From NCBI RefSeq assembly GCF_024436065.1, contig NZ_JANFNS010000001.1:930001-994000 (forward strand): a stretch of DNA of 64,000 bases, in the 5' to 3' direction. Positions within the stretch are counted from its first letter, which is position 1. Each line of letters opens with the position of its first letter. The stretch comes from Saccharibacillus sp. JS10. Lineage in GTDB: Bacteria; Bacillota; Bacilli; Paenibacillales; Paenibacillaceae. The position numbers and the translations under genes are program-made. Shown here piece after piece: positions 1 to 8,421 of this stretch. The notes beneath the pieces are model-generated. The model saw nothing but the letters and a program-made list of their open reading frames with translations. It was not told where the DNA came from and did no database searches.

Positions 1-349
1 CTTTTGCTCCATAACGATGTGCATATTCCGCAGAACGAACAAGCAATTCGACCGCTTTGACACGGCGTTCTTCGTCTTCGAATCCAAGCAGTACCGAATC
101 TGTTCCATAGTCAGGATCGGGCGTATGCGGAAAAGTGTTGTGTACACTCGATACCCCGATCTCACCACGTTCGATCATCGGTTCGATCTCAGTCAGCATT
201 TCTTTGGTTACATTGTAGTTCAATTCGACATAACGGAAACCAAGTTCAGAAATTTCGCGGATCATCGCAGCACCGCTCGGCTGCCGGCGAATATTCCAAC
301 AGGTAGAGAAGGAATATTCGCCTTTGTCTAGGTTCAAACTTTGACTCAT
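1..349 (-). CDS. Sugar phosphate isomerase/epimerase-like TIM-barrel protein (3' part missing)
   Basis: This frame stays open from an ATG at 349 to the left edge of the window, so only about the first 116 residues are present. The start follows an AAGGAG ribosome site at a good distance. The visible protein begins MSQSLNLDKGEYSFSTCW, then has an alternating helix and strand pattern with ELGFRYVELNYN and VSSVHNTFPHTPD. That matches the first strands of xylose isomerase-like TIM barrels (IolE/IolI-like sugar isomerases and epimerases). It is the last visible gene of the leftward carbohydrate transporter operon, 36 bases after the second permease, so it probably acts on the imported sugar. The substrate cannot be told, and the metal ligands of the barrel lie outside the window. 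Confidence 0.7.
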   Translation of the reverse strand, partial: MSQSLNLDKGEYSFSTCWNIRRQPSGAAMIREISELGFRYVELNYNVTKEMLTEIEPMIERGEIGVSSVHNTFPHTPDPDYGTDSVLLGFEDEERRVKAVELLVRSAEYAHRYGAK

Positions 350-385
350 TCGATGTACTCCTTCTGGATTTTTAGTTGTAGTTGC

Positions 386-1258
386 TTAACCTTTGACCGC
401 TCCAAGCATTACGCCGCTAACGAAGTACTTTTGCAACCATGGATAAACCAGCAAGATCGGTACGGTTGCGAAGATAACCGTTGCCGCTTTGAGTGCTTCT
501 GGAGTCAGAGCCGCACGGCTGCCGCCTTCCATTTGCGTAAGTTCCGATACCATGTTGTTTTGTACCATTTGGAACAGCTTCAATTGAAGTGGATAGATTT
601 CCGGATTTGTGATGTAAATCAAGGCATCTTGGAAACCATTCCAACGTCCAACTGCATAGAACAAAGCAAGTGTTGCCATAACGGGCATCGACAACGGAAG
701 AACGACTTTGAACAGCGTATGCAAATGCGAGCTGCCGTCAATCTCTGCCGCTTCTTCCAAGCTCGGCGGAATATTTTTGAAGAAAGTAATCAAGATAATC
801 AAGTTGAACGGACTTACAAGCCCTGGCAAAATCAGTACCCAGACCGAGTTGATCAGATGAAGATCGCGCATCAACAAATACTCAGGAATGATACCGCCGC
901 TGAAGAACATCGTAATGATGATGATGTACATGAAGAACTTACGGCCTTTCAAGTTTCCTTTTGTGAGCGGGTATGCAGCTGCAATCGTGAAGATCATACA
1001 CAGCACTGTTGTAGCTACAGTCAACATCACTGTAAATCCGAGCGACTGCAACATCGACTGATCGGCAAATACTTTGCCATAAGCGTCCCAGTTTAATTCA
1101 ACCGGCCACAGTGTAACTTCGCCCGACGTGATTGCCCGGTTCGAACTTAACGAAACGGCGATCATATGGACGAACGGAGCGAGACAGAAAATTACAAAGA
1201 GCGAAACGAATATAACGTTAACAATATCAAAAATTCGATCTGAGGCACGTGCAGTCAT
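386..1258 (-). CDS. CUT1 carbohydrate ABC transporter permease, LplC/YtcP-like
   Basis: This is a 290-residue inner membrane permease with about six hydrophobic segments. The first lies near residues 10-32. The EAA loop that docks the ATPase is near residues 180-205 and reads EEAAEIDGSSHLHTLFKVVL. The ending, LQKYFVSGVMLGAVKG, is typical of the CarB/LplC half of CUT1 oligosaccharide importers. The ATG at 1258 follows GGGAG. It lies 30 bases after its partner permease and forms the channel with it. No ATPase gene is seen here; such systems commonly share a MsmX-like ATPase encoded elsewhere. The substrate is inferred from the nearby GH105 enzyme to be an oligosaccharide from pectin or rhamnogalacturonan. 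Confidence 0.88.
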   Translation of the reverse strand: MTARASDRIFDIVNVIFVSLFVIFCLAPFVHMIAVSLSSNRAITSGEVTLWPVELNWDAYGKVFADQSMLQSLGFTVMLTVATTVLCMIFTIAAAYPLTKGNLKGRKFFMYIIIITMFFSGGIIPEYLLMRDLHLINSVWVLILPGLVSPFNLIILITFFKNIPPSLEEAAEIDGSSHLHTLFKVVLPLSMPVMATLALFYAVGRWNGFQDALIYITNPEIYPLQLKLFQMVQNNMVSELTQMEGGSRAALTPEALKAATVIFATVPILLVYPWLQKYFVSGVMLGAVKG

Positions 1259-1288
1259 GATAAAACGCTCCCTTCTTCTGTAGAAAAT

Positions 1289-2236
1289 CTACAAGATGCC
1301 GTCTCCGGTTACTTTTTTGGAAATGTAGTTGGAACCTAAAACGAATACCAATCCGACAACTGCTTGGAATAAACCGACAACTGTCGCTAGCGTGTATTGC
1401 CCGGATTCAAGACCGATCCGGTAAACGAACGTGCTGAGCACGTCGGAATATTCGCGAACCGCAGTATTACCGATGATATAAGGACGATCAAATCCGATAC
1501 TTACCATGTTGCCCAAGTTGAGAATCAACAACGTTACGATTGTCGGTCTAATACTTGGCAATGTAATATGCCAGATTTTTCTCATTCTCGAAGCTCCGTC
1601 TACATCAGCAGCTTCAAACAACTCTCTGTTAACACCCGTTAGTGCAGCCAAATACAAGATGGTTCCCCAACCTGCGCTTTGCCATACGCCAGCGAACAAG
1701 TACGTAATCAGCCATGAATTTTTTTCAGTCAAGAACGGAATTGCTTGGAATCCTAATGTACGTAATACTTCGTTGACCATACCGGATTGTGTACCAAACA
1801 ATTGATACACGATACCGCCGATGATCACCCAAGAAATAAAGTGAGGGATATAAAGAATGGTTTGCGAAATCTTTTTGAATCGTTTGGAACGAATTTCATA
1901 CAACATGATTGCCAAAATAATCGGCGCCGGGAATGAAACGATCAGATCGAGAATATTAAGCATGAATGTGTTTCGAAGCGTCGTATAGAAGTCGTTCATT
2001 GCAAATACTTCGCGGAAAGCTTGAAGCCCGATCCATTCACTACCGTTGATTCCTTGGAATAAGTTAAAATCTTTAAACGCGATCTGCACGCCATACATTG
2101 GACCATAGCGGAAGATTAAGAAGTATACGATCGGCAGCGTAAGGAGCGCGTATAATTGCCAATACCGTTTCATATAAGACGAGCGACGTTTCATTTCACT
2201 CGTGCCGTTTAAGTAAGTTGCTTTCGCTTTGGTCAC
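1289..2236 (-). CDS. CUT1 carbohydrate ABC transporter permease, LplB/YtcP-partner-like
   Basis: This is the partner permease, 315 residues from a GTG at 2236. That start is preferred over the upstream ATG at 2392 because AGGAGG lies eight bases before it, and the extra 52 codons would run through two intergenic stem-loops. The protein begins VTKAKATYLNG, has its first membrane segment after MKRYWQLYALLTLP, and carries the EAA loop near FEAADVDGASRMRKIWHITLP. The ending, NYISKKVTGDGIL, is typical of LplB-type subunits. It is co-transcribed between the binding lipoprotein and the second permease. Confidence 0.88.
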   Translation of the reverse strand: MTKAKATYLNGTSEMKRRSSYMKRYWQLYALLTLPIVYFLIFRYGPMYGVQIAFKDFNLFQGINGSEWIGLQAFREVFAMNDFYTTLRNTFMLNILDLIVSFPAPIILAIMLYEIRSKRFKKISQTILYIPHFISWVIIGGIVYQLFGTQSGMVNEVLRTLGFQAIPFLTEKNSWLITYLFAGVWQSAGWGTILYLAALTGVNRELFEAADVDGASRMRKIWHITLPSIRPTIVTLLILNLGNMVSIGFDRPYIIGNTAVREYSDVLSTFVYRIGLESGQYTLATVVGLFQAVVGLVFVLGSNYISKKVTGDGIL

Positions 2237-2267
2237 GTCATTCTCCTCCTGGCGGGTGAGGCCGCTC

Positions 2268-2362
2268 TGCCGCACCTTGATCTGGGTGGTGCGGCGGAGC
2301 CGTCTCCCGATAAAAATATAACCGAGGGTTGTACCGGGTAGAAACTGAGCTTCTACCCGGTA
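2268..2362 (-). promoter_or_regulatory. Two intercistronic stem-loops between binding protein and permeases
   Basis: A perfect 12-base-pair hairpin (arms 2332-2343 and 2351-2362, seven-base loop) lies in the 187-base spacer. A second stem with core arms GCCGCACC and GGTGCGGC sits near 2269-2296. Neither has a U run in the leftward direction, so they are not full terminators. In binding-protein operons such hairpins commonly stabilise the upstream message or lower permease expression, which is the likely role here. Confidence 0.6.
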
Positions 2363-2423
2363 CGTCAGGGGGAAAGCTCCATCCCCTTTCACCCCGGCTT
2401 GTTGATGTTGTGCTTAAAAGAAA

Positions 2424-4022
2424 TTATTGTCCTTGCAATGCTGCTTCCAGTTCTTTTTTCAGCTCCGAACCGCCAATGTTCATGAAGTCTTGCATTTCAC
2501 GATCATATACCGCTTCGAATTGATCTGTAGGAGCCATTGCGCTTTGAACGATCAGAACTTTAAGTTTATCGTTCAACGCTGTGCCGTATTTCGACTCAGC
2601 TTCGATCGGACGATCGAATACGATAGGACCTACAGTATCTGTGTTCGAAATTTCAAGCGATTTTTTCAGCATTTCTTGGTTGTTTACAGGGAAACCTGCA
2701 ACCCAAGCTGCTTCATTTGTTGCTTCGTCGCCGATTGCTTTACCGTTAGAGATAATCGCCATATCGCCGCCGTTGTATACGCGGTCTTGCAGTTCTTTGC
2801 TTACATCCGGTTTCGTAACTGGGATACCGTCTTTCATGTCGTAGTTTTCGCCTTCAACACCGTTGTAGATCGTAATGATGTTGTTGCCTTGCGACATCCA
2901 GTTCAGGTATTTAACCGCTTCATCCGCACGTTCGCTGCTTTTCGGAATCATGATATACATACCATTCGAACCGTAGCGGGATTTGATGTGTTTGTTGCCT
3001 TCGTTCGGGTTGGAGTAAGCATCGATTGGTTCAACTTTGCTATCAGGTACGTTAGCAGTCAAGTTGTCGAGCGTTCCATCTTCATAGAACAAGTTGTCCA
3101 CGTCTTCCGACCAGTAGCCAACGTTGCCGTTTTGAATATCTTTAGTCAATTGTTCTTTTTCTTCATCGATACTGAAGTCTTTGCTGATCAGACCTTCATT
3201 GTAGAGTTTGTTCATGAACTGCATTGCATCTTTGAATCCGTCATGCAGCGGCAGTTCATAGCGTTGACTGTAAGTCAGATCGCCTTTAATCGGTTTGATG
3301 AAGGAATAGATCAGTGTTTCGTACTGAGCTGGCGCTAAAGCCATACCCATAGGAATGTTTTTGTCACCAAGACCTGCTGGGTCTTTTTCTTTGAATGCTT
3401 TCAATGTGTCATACAATTCGTCGGTTGTTGTTGGAGCTTTCATTCCCACTTTGTCCAGCCAATCCTGACGGATATAAGAAGCATAACGTCCAGTGATTGC
3501 GCGTTTACCCGGAATCGCGAACTGTTTACCTTCTAATTGACCGAATTTCAGTGTGTCCTCACCCAGATACTTTTTGAGATCGGCGCCTTCTGTGTTCAGC
3601 AATTCGCCAACATCAGTCAAGCCGCCTTGTTGTGCATAACGGAAGAATACGCTGGAATCGTAAACGAATACGATATCCGGTACGTCGCTTGCACTTGCCA
3701 TCAACACGTTTAGCTTGGTCGTTTCTTCGGAACGTTGTACAGGTACGAACTCGACGTCGATATTATTCGGATCGCCGAACTCCTTTTGTACATATTGCGT
3801 CAACCAGTTGTTCGTGATTGTGTACGGTGCCGGGCTGTTACCGCGGTCGAACACTTCCACCTTTAATGTAACGCGTTTCCCATCTGTGCCTGTTGCGCCT
3901 GTTGCTGCTGAATCATCTTTAGCAGCCCCGCTACAACCTGATAGTAGTGCAACGCCCATTACTGTAGCGAGTGCAGCCCCCATCGCTTTTTTCATGACCC
4001 CTCTGCGCGTGTTCCGTGTCAT
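2424..4022 (-). CDS. Extracellular solute-binding lipoprotein, LplA/YtcQ-like
   Basis: This 532-residue lipoprotein captures sugar outside the membrane for the two permeases downstream. The chosen ATG at 4022 follows AAAGGAGAT; an in-frame ATG at 4184 has no such site and would bury the signal peptide. The signal has basic residues, a hydrophobic core and the lipobox LLSGC, with the acylated cysteine at residue 30. The length and the ending (ELKKELEAALQGQ) fit the large LplA-type binding proteins of Paenibacillus CUT1 systems. The gene for the membrane AraC regulator lies directly upstream in the same direction. The spacer between them holds a terminator, tandem repeats and a cre-like site, which points to inducible and catabolite-repressed expression. 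Confidence 0.9.
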   Translation of the reverse strand: MTRNTRRGVMKKAMGAALATVMGVALLSGCSGAAKDDSAATGATGTDGKRVTLKVEVFDRGNSPAPYTITNNWLTQYVQKEFGDPNNIDVEFVPVQRSEETTKLNVLMASASDVPDIVFVYDSSVFFRYAQQGGLTDVGELLNTEGADLKKYLGEDTLKFGQLEGKQFAIPGKRAITGRYASYIRQDWLDKVGMKAPTTTDELYDTLKAFKEKDPAGLGDKNIPMGMALAPAQYETLIYSFIKPIKGDLTYSQRYELPLHDGFKDAMQFMNKLYNEGLISKDFSIDEEKEQLTKDIQNGNVGYWSEDVDNLFYEDGTLDNLTANVPDSKVEPIDAYSNPNEGNKHIKSRYGSNGMYIMIPKSSERADEAVKYLNWMSQGNNIITIYNGVEGENYDMKDGIPVTKPDVSKELQDRVYNGGDMAIISNGKAIGDEATNEAAWVAGFPVNNQEMLKKSLEISNTDTVGPIVFDRPIEAESKYGTALNDKLKVLIVQSAMAPTDQFEAVYDREMQDFMNIGGSELKKELEAALQGQ

Positions 4023-4122
4023 CGTCCCATCTCCTTTTTCTGTGGTATGGCAGGAATGCGGAAAAACTTGTACTCCGTGTGACTGACGTTTAATCGTTTG
4101 CCTGTCGATTAGGAGTGACCCA

Positions 4123-4152
4123 AGTATTCCACACGACTCGCAAATCTGGCAA
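4123..4152 (-). promoter_or_regulatory. Possible promoter for the binding-protein operon
   Basis: Leftward TTGCCA (4147-4152) and AATACT (4123-4128) are 18 bases apart, with a TG one base upstream of the -10. The fit is moderate. It would start transcription about 95 bases before the coding region. Confidence 0.35.
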
Positions 4153-4208
4153 TAAACCTCTTTCGGATTTCGGTTTTTAGGCAAAAACTACCTTTCGGTT
4201 TATTGAGT

Positions 4209-4239
4209 TGCTCTTTTTCGTCAAACTGCTCTTTTTCGT
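4209..4239 (-). promoter_or_regulatory. Tandem direct repeats, candidate AraC-type operator
   Basis: On the minus strand, ACGAAAAAGAGCA occurs twice (4209-4221 and 4227-4239), offset by 18 bases. A partial third copy, GACGAAAATAG, is near 4291-4303. Tandem direct half-sites are the usual target of AraC-family dimers, and the regulator gene lies next door. Binding is inferred. Confidence 0.5.
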
Positions 4240-4253
4240 AAAAAAGTGACTTT

Positions 4254-4267
4254 AGAAATCGCTTACA
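4254..4267 (-). promoter_or_regulatory. cre-like CcpA site
   Basis: The minus strand reads TGTAAGCGATTTCT, matching the cre consensus TGWAANCGNTNWCA at every fixed position but the last. It lies upstream of the sugar transporter operon, so glucose repression through CcpA is likely. Confidence 0.6.
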
Positions 4268-4349
4268 TGATATGTGATCCTAAACAGAGCAAACTATTTT
4301 CGTCTAATAAACTATAATCGCATTACATTTTATGATAGATTTGTGGCAC

Positions 4350-4410
4350 AAAAAAAACCGCATAGGTAAGGGTTTCTTAAAAAAGAAACACATCCTCTAC
4401 GGTTTTTCTT
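4350..4410 (-). terminator. Terminator after the AraC-type regulator
   Basis: An imperfect stem begins AAAAACCG and ends CGGTTTTT, with an inner GTTTCTT/AAGAAAC pair and an A run that becomes U in leftward transcripts. It separates the regulator from the binding-protein operon and could work in both directions. Confidence 0.7.
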
Positions 4411-4454
4411 CTTACGAAACGCGATTACACCTGCTTTTTCATGTCACTAATTAG

Positions 4455-6761
4455 TTAGCTTTCAAGTGGGGACTGATTTCGTTTTTGTCTGCGATAATCA
4501 CCGGGTGTAATTCCCGATATTCGCTTGAATACACGTCCGAATGTGATCGCATTGGCGTATCCAACCTGAAGCGCAATATCTTGAAGCGGACAATCGGTTT
4601 CGACCAATAATCGCTCCGCTTCTTTCATTCGAAGCTCCGTTACGAAATCTACAAACTTCATATCAAACTCCGTTTTAAATAAATAACTCGCATACTTTCC
4701 AGAAATCTGAAAACGATCGCTAAGATGCTTCAAAGACAGATCTGGATTTGCAAAGTTCTCTTCGATGTACGTTTTCATTTCGCTGACCATCGCCCGATAA
4801 CTTTTCGTTTCGCTTGCGGATACGTAGAGTCGGAATAGATCGGTCAGATGCTCTTCTAACGTGTCTTTGACTTCAGACAAGGTTCCTGCGTCTTGCACCC
4901 GGCGTTCAAGCTCTGCGACACGCTCACTCGATAATCCTTGTTCTAATTCTTCAGACATGACTGCGACTTCACGACCCAACATTTGCAGCAATGCTTGGAT
5001 CAAGGAACGAATCGCTTCGTCTTTAACAAAATCTCGTTCGAACGCATCGAACAACAATTCCAATTGCTCGCGCCATTGTCCATTAGACATTCTAAATTGT
5101 TTGACGAGTTCAGCAATCGTTTGTAGATACCGATACGTTTCTAACAATTTAGGTGCTGAATCTTCGGCATCTGCTAACATTACGTCTTGATTCAACAATA
5201 ACTTATGGCGCATCATCGATTCAGCAGCTTCATACGACGTTTGAATTTGTTCAGTTCCTTGAACAATCGGTCCGATTGCACAGCTCATCGATAAACGTAA
5301 ATGTTCCGCTACCCATTCTCGATAACTTTCTGCGAGCTGACGCAGTTCTTCTTTGGTCTGAGTAGCCGCTTCTTCTGTTAACACGATGACAACCAGTCGA
5401 TCACCGCCTACCCACTCCGCCCAAGCTTGAAGGTTAAATCCTCTGACTAGCTCTTGGAAAACGTTAATGAGTGCGTATTTCAGCGTATTTTGATCGCTTC
5501 TTGTATATCGTTCTTGAAAAACATGTTCGTATCGTTCGATCTCGTTCACTACGACTGCAAAACGCGAATCCGGTACAACCTGAATCAATGGTGAAAAATT
5601 CACCAATCGATCAATCGTTTGTTCAGAACTTTCGCCTCGAAGCAATTCGGTAAACAAACGACTTCGCTGTAGCAATTGATTCTCGCGGTTTTTCTGTTCG
5701 TAATCTTGTGTATGGTGAATTAAGTTTTCGAGTACATCGTCAATTAGCTTCAGTTCATCGGTTCGCTTGCCATTTTGATCCATCGCCCGAATTTGATACG
5801 CTTCGATCCGGTTCATAATGACTTGAACCGGCTTGTAATTACGGCGGGTAATATAAATAAGATATAAAATAGCGCACACGACGGTTCCGATCGCTACAGC
5901 AACCCAAAGATACGAGATCACCGATACCCATCCGAATAAGCCTGCCGCTTTGATTCCACTAGAGAATGTCCAACCTAATCGATTCAATTGCAATTCATTT
6001 AGCGGTTTACCATGTGAAGATTCTGAATGGGCTTGGTACACGGTTTCACCATTTGCATCTTTAATCGTGACAAATGACAATTGTTCGTTTACTCGATTGT
6101 CGACTAATTGTTCCAATGCACTCATTTTCAAGTTAATGACAAGTGCACCTTCCGTTCCGAACGGAAGAGGCATTCCTTTATTGATCGTGAGCACGCGAAT
6201 CGGCCGCGATCCAAGTCCAGGCATATAGTCGCGAAGAGGCTGCCAACCACTTTTTAATTTGCCAGAGTCTATCTGTTTTAACCAATCGGCATCAAAAAAT
6301 CCGGAAGCTTGCGTTCTTCCGCTTTGCGTTAAGACCATATTCTTTTTGGGATCATACAAATAAACAGACTCAATGTAATTTGAAGCATCGCTCAAATTGC
6401 GTAAATTACGTGCGATCGTATAAATATTTGTATCGATCGTTCCCGCACTTTGATTTTCGCTGAAATACATTTTGTATGCCGAGACATTTTCCACATTATC
6501 CAAAACAAGCATTTCGGTCTCACGTACCACTCGATCTATATTGTCTACGAGATAACGAGAAGCCACGGCATCTGCTTTTTTTGTTTCTTGCCTTGAAATA
6601 TCGTTGACGAATACGAAAGAAGCAAAGATAAGAATACTTACAGTAAATAAAAAAATCGGAAAATAAGACAGCAGCAGCCGTCGATACCAAGTTTTAGACA
6701 AAGGTCGACTCCCTTCTGGCATGGTACGATCCAAATCCATTTGAATCGAAGACAGCGTCAT
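4455..6761 (-). CDS. Membrane-anchored AraC-family transcriptional regulator
   Basis: This is a single-protein sensor and regulator of up to 768 residues. Membrane segments near residues 29-51 and 277-301 flank an extracellular sensor region. A cytoplasmic linker follows, then a C-terminal AraC pair of helix-turn-helix motifs near 660-765, with LSLKHLSDRFQISGKYASYLFK and the signature VGYANAITFGRVFKRISGITPGDYRR. Such proteins usually sit beside CUT1 binding-protein genes and activate them. The start is uncertain. The ATG at 6761 has only a distant AAGG, while a TTG at 6701 (residue 21) follows GAAGGGAG at seven bases and begins just before the first membrane segment. Ligand and target are inferred from position. 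Confidence 0.85.
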   Translation of the reverse strand: MTLSSIQMDLDRTMPEGSRPLSKTWYRRLLLSYFPIFLFTVSILIFASFVFVNDISRQETKKADAVASRYLVDNIDRVVRETEMLVLDNVENVSAYKMYFSENQSAGTIDTNIYTIARNLRNLSDASNYIESVYLYDPKKNMVLTQSGRTQASGFFDADWLKQIDSGKLKSGWQPLRDYMPGLGSRPIRVLTINKGMPLPFGTEGALVINLKMSALEQLVDNRVNEQLSFVTIKDANGETVYQAHSESSHGKPLNELQLNRLGWTFSSGIKAAGLFGWVSVISYLWVAVAIGTVVCAILYLIYITRRNYKPVQVIMNRIEAYQIRAMDQNGKRTDELKLIDDVLENLIHHTQDYEQKNRENQLLQRSRLFTELLRGESSEQTIDRLVNFSPLIQVVPDSRFAVVVNEIERYEHVFQERYTRSDQNTLKYALINVFQELVRGFNLQAWAEWVGGDRLVVIVLTEEAATQTKEELRQLAESYREWVAEHLRLSMSCAIGPIVQGTEQIQTSYEAAESMMRHKLLLNQDVMLADAEDSAPKLLETYRYLQTIAELVKQFRMSNGQWREQLELLFDAFERDFVKDEAIRSLIQALLQMLGREVAVMSEELEQGLSSERVAELERRVQDAGTLSEVKDTLEEHLTDLFRLYVSASETKSYRAMVSEMKTYIEENFANPDLSLKHLSDRFQISGKYASYLFKTEFDMKFVDFVTELRMKEAERLLVETDCPLQDIALQVGYANAITFGRVFKRISGITPGDYRRQKRNQSPLES

Positions 6762-6777
6762 ATAGACGGCAAACCTT

Positions 6778-6813
6778 AAAGAAGACGAGAATAGCCAAAG
6801 CTTCGTCTTCTTT
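6778..6813 (-). promoter_or_regulatory. Stem-loop in the leader of the AraC-type regulator
   Basis: The arms AAAGAAGACGA and TCGTCTTCTTT (6778-6788 and 6803-6813) pair perfectly. It lies after the GH105 gene and inside the predicted leader of the regulator. The downstream leftward sequence is only weakly U-rich, so it may be a weak terminator or attenuator. Confidence 0.5.
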
Positions 6814-6830
6814 CTGAATAGGTTCCCGCC

Positions 6831-6839
6831 ATTATATCA
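6831..6839 (-). promoter_or_regulatory. Extended -10 promoter of the AraC-type regulator
   Basis: Leftward TGATATAAT is a perfect -10 with the TGn extension, about 70 bases before the first ATG. No good -35 is seen. It suggests the regulator has its own promoter in addition to read-through from the hydrolase gene. Confidence 0.5.
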
Positions 6840-6876
6840 TAACCATTTAAACCGTGGACAGTGACAAAAGGGGTAA

Positions 6877-8034
6877 TCAGCTTCGGTACAGTGCTTCACC
6901 AAGCAAAGCAATGGTCAGAGCCTGGCCATATGCCATTGGTGCCGTAACGATGTTCGCATAATCTTCGCGAAGCTTACCGATCGGCGTGCCCGCAGAAACC
7001 CCTTCGACGGAACCATCTTCCCCGATTCTAGACATGACCGCCGACACGGTCTTCCATGCTGCTTCAGCAAATCGCTCATCTAGCAAGCCTCGGCGTACAC
7101 CAAACAGCATACCTGCCGCTATAGCCGCAGATCCGGATGTCTCGGTATAACTACTTGAGTCATCTAACAAGGTTGACCACAAGCCGTCTTCATGTTGCAA
7201 CGAAAGCAAGCCTTCACTTTGCGAACGGAAGGTTTGCGTTAAATACAGCAGCACACCTTCGTCTAAATATGGACGCATCAAGTCAATATATTCCGGTAGT
7301 CCTAGCGTAAACCAACCGTTACCGCGACACCAAAAAGCTTCGCTGAAATTATGACGCCCCGTGAAGTTCCAACCGTGGAAAAAGAGTCCGGTTTTGCGAT
7401 CATACAAATACTTGATATGTAGCAGCAATTGATGGAGGGATGTTTCTCTCCAATCGGCGCGATCATACTTCACACCCATTCTTGCGGTGAACAAAATCGA
7501 CATGAATAAGGTATCGATCCAAATTTCATTTTCATTCAATGTCAGTTCTTGCGCAGTAGCACCTGTAGTGACATGCTGGTAACCGTCTTCTTCGGTACGT
7601 GGTAGCGTGCTCATCAACCAGTTTACCCAATCCAGACTTAGCTCTTCGGCTTCTGGTAAATCCATTAACGATAATAGCGGCGCTGTCGTATTGATGTTAC
7701 GGCTAGGAAGCCCTTCTTTTAGACGATCCGCCATCCACGGCTTGGCATAATTCGAAAAACGGTCGTCTTTGAAAAACACACCGACTTTAGATAATCCGTA
7801 AAGACCAATCCCTTGCGGCCAGTCCCAGACATCCATTCCAAAATCACGCGCAAAATATCCCCGCTTTTCCGGGTCTCCATCCATTGCTTTTAATTCTTCT
7901 TCGTTATCGGGACGTTGCAAATTCATGAGTCGTTGAGTGACTTTATCTAATGCGGCAATGATGGTTTGTTGATCGGTCTCGTTGGACGTACGTACTGAAT
8001 TGAAGTTTTCCTGAGCATGGATGTCACGATTCAT
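6877..8034 (-). CDS. Glycoside hydrolase family 105/88, unsaturated glucuronyl hydrolase (YteR/YesR-like)
   Basis: This 385-residue protein looks like a cytoplasmic hydrolase (no signal peptide) that removes the unsaturated uronic acid left on oligosaccharides by polysaccharide lyases. Family landmarks are YFARDFGMDVWDWPQGIGLYG near residue 65, the HGWNFTGRHNFSEAFWCRGNGW block near 225-246, and an all-helical repeat pattern fitting the alpha/alpha toroid fold. Its length is normal for GH105. It is the first gene of the leftward carbohydrate region, preceded by a TATAAT promoter and a cre-like site. Together with the transporter it suggests use of rhamnogalacturonan or a related uronic acid polymer; exact substrate unknown. 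Confidence 0.85.
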   Translation of the reverse strand: MNRDIHAQENFNSVRTSNETDQQTIIAALDKVTQRLMNLQRPDNEEELKAMDGDPEKRGYFARDFGMDVWDWPQGIGLYGLSKVGVFFKDDRFSNYAKPWMADRLKEGLPSRNINTTAPLLSLMDLPEAEELSLDWVNWLMSTLPRTEEDGYQHVTTGATAQELTLNENEIWIDTLFMSILFTARMGVKYDRADWRETSLHQLLLHIKYLYDRKTGLFFHGWNFTGRHNFSEAFWCRGNGWFTLGLPEYIDLMRPYLDEGVLLYLTQTFRSQSEGLLSLQHEDGLWSTLLDDSSSYTETSGSAAIAAGMLFGVRRGLLDERFAEAAWKTVSAVMSRIGEDGSVEGVSAGTPIGKLREDYANIVTAPMAYGQALTIALLGEALYRS

Positions 8035-8063
8035 AATTAAGCTTTCATCCCCTTGTTCTATGT

Positions 8064-8095
8064 AATTAAGCGCTTTCTCACTTATTTTTATTATA
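8064..8095 (-). promoter_or_regulatory. Promoter (-10) and cre-like site of the GH105 gene
   Basis: Leftward TGATATAAT (TATAAT at 8090-8095) is an extended -10 element. Just downstream, GAAAGCGCTTAATT (core AAGCGCTT at 8068-8075) resembles a cre site, with about 10 of 14 consensus bases. That position would allow roadblock by CcpA. Confidence 0.5.
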
Positions 8096-8120
8096 TCATT
8101 TTATTAGTTATTTCACACAA

Positions 8121-8173
8121 AAAAAGCGAAGCTTCCAAACTGTTTTTGATAAACAGTCTGGAAGCTTCGCTTA
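8121..8173 (-). terminator. Terminator of tRNA-Leu
   Basis: A long stem of AAGCGAAGCTTCCA with TGGAAGCTTCGCTT, extended by ACTGTTT/AAACAGT, is followed by a U run in the leftward direction directly after the tRNA. Confidence 0.85.
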
Positions 8174-8183
8174 CGAATTCGGA

Positions 8184-8266
8184 TGCCGAGGACCGGACTC
8201 GAACCGGTACGGGAGTACTCCCGGCAGATTTTAAGTCTGCTGTGTCTGCCATTCCACCACCCCGGC
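8184..8266 (-). tRNA. tRNA-Leu (anticodon TAA)
   Basis: This is an 83-base class II tRNA with acceptor arms GCCGGGG and CCTCGGC, one G-U pair. The anticodon loop CTTAAAA gives TAA, which reads UUA and UUG. The long variable arm GGGAGTACTCCC and the T loop GGTTCGAGTCC are clear. The terminal CCA is not encoded (the genome continues TCC), so it must be added by nucleotidyltransferase. Confidence 0.95.
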
Positions 8267-8331
8267 TCACTCAAAACTTTCTTTGATCGCCGACTTCAAA
8301 GATCATATCACGTGGTTACTGACTATGTCAA

Positions 8332-8396
8332 CAAAAAAACCATATCAATCAACTCTTGTTTTCAAAGAAACCATTATTGAACAAGAGTTGACTGAT
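8332..8396 (-). terminator. Terminator of the first chemoreceptor gene
   Basis: The arms TCAACTCTTGTT and AACAAGAGTTGA flank a loop of about 19 bases, followed leftward by ATGG and a run of seven U. Confidence 0.8.
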
Positions 8397-8421
8397 ACAA
8401 ATTCATTCAAACAGACAATTT

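Noticed and set aside
2427-3338. 303-codon open frame on the + strand
   Set aside because: Antisense shadow of the binding lipoprotein gene.
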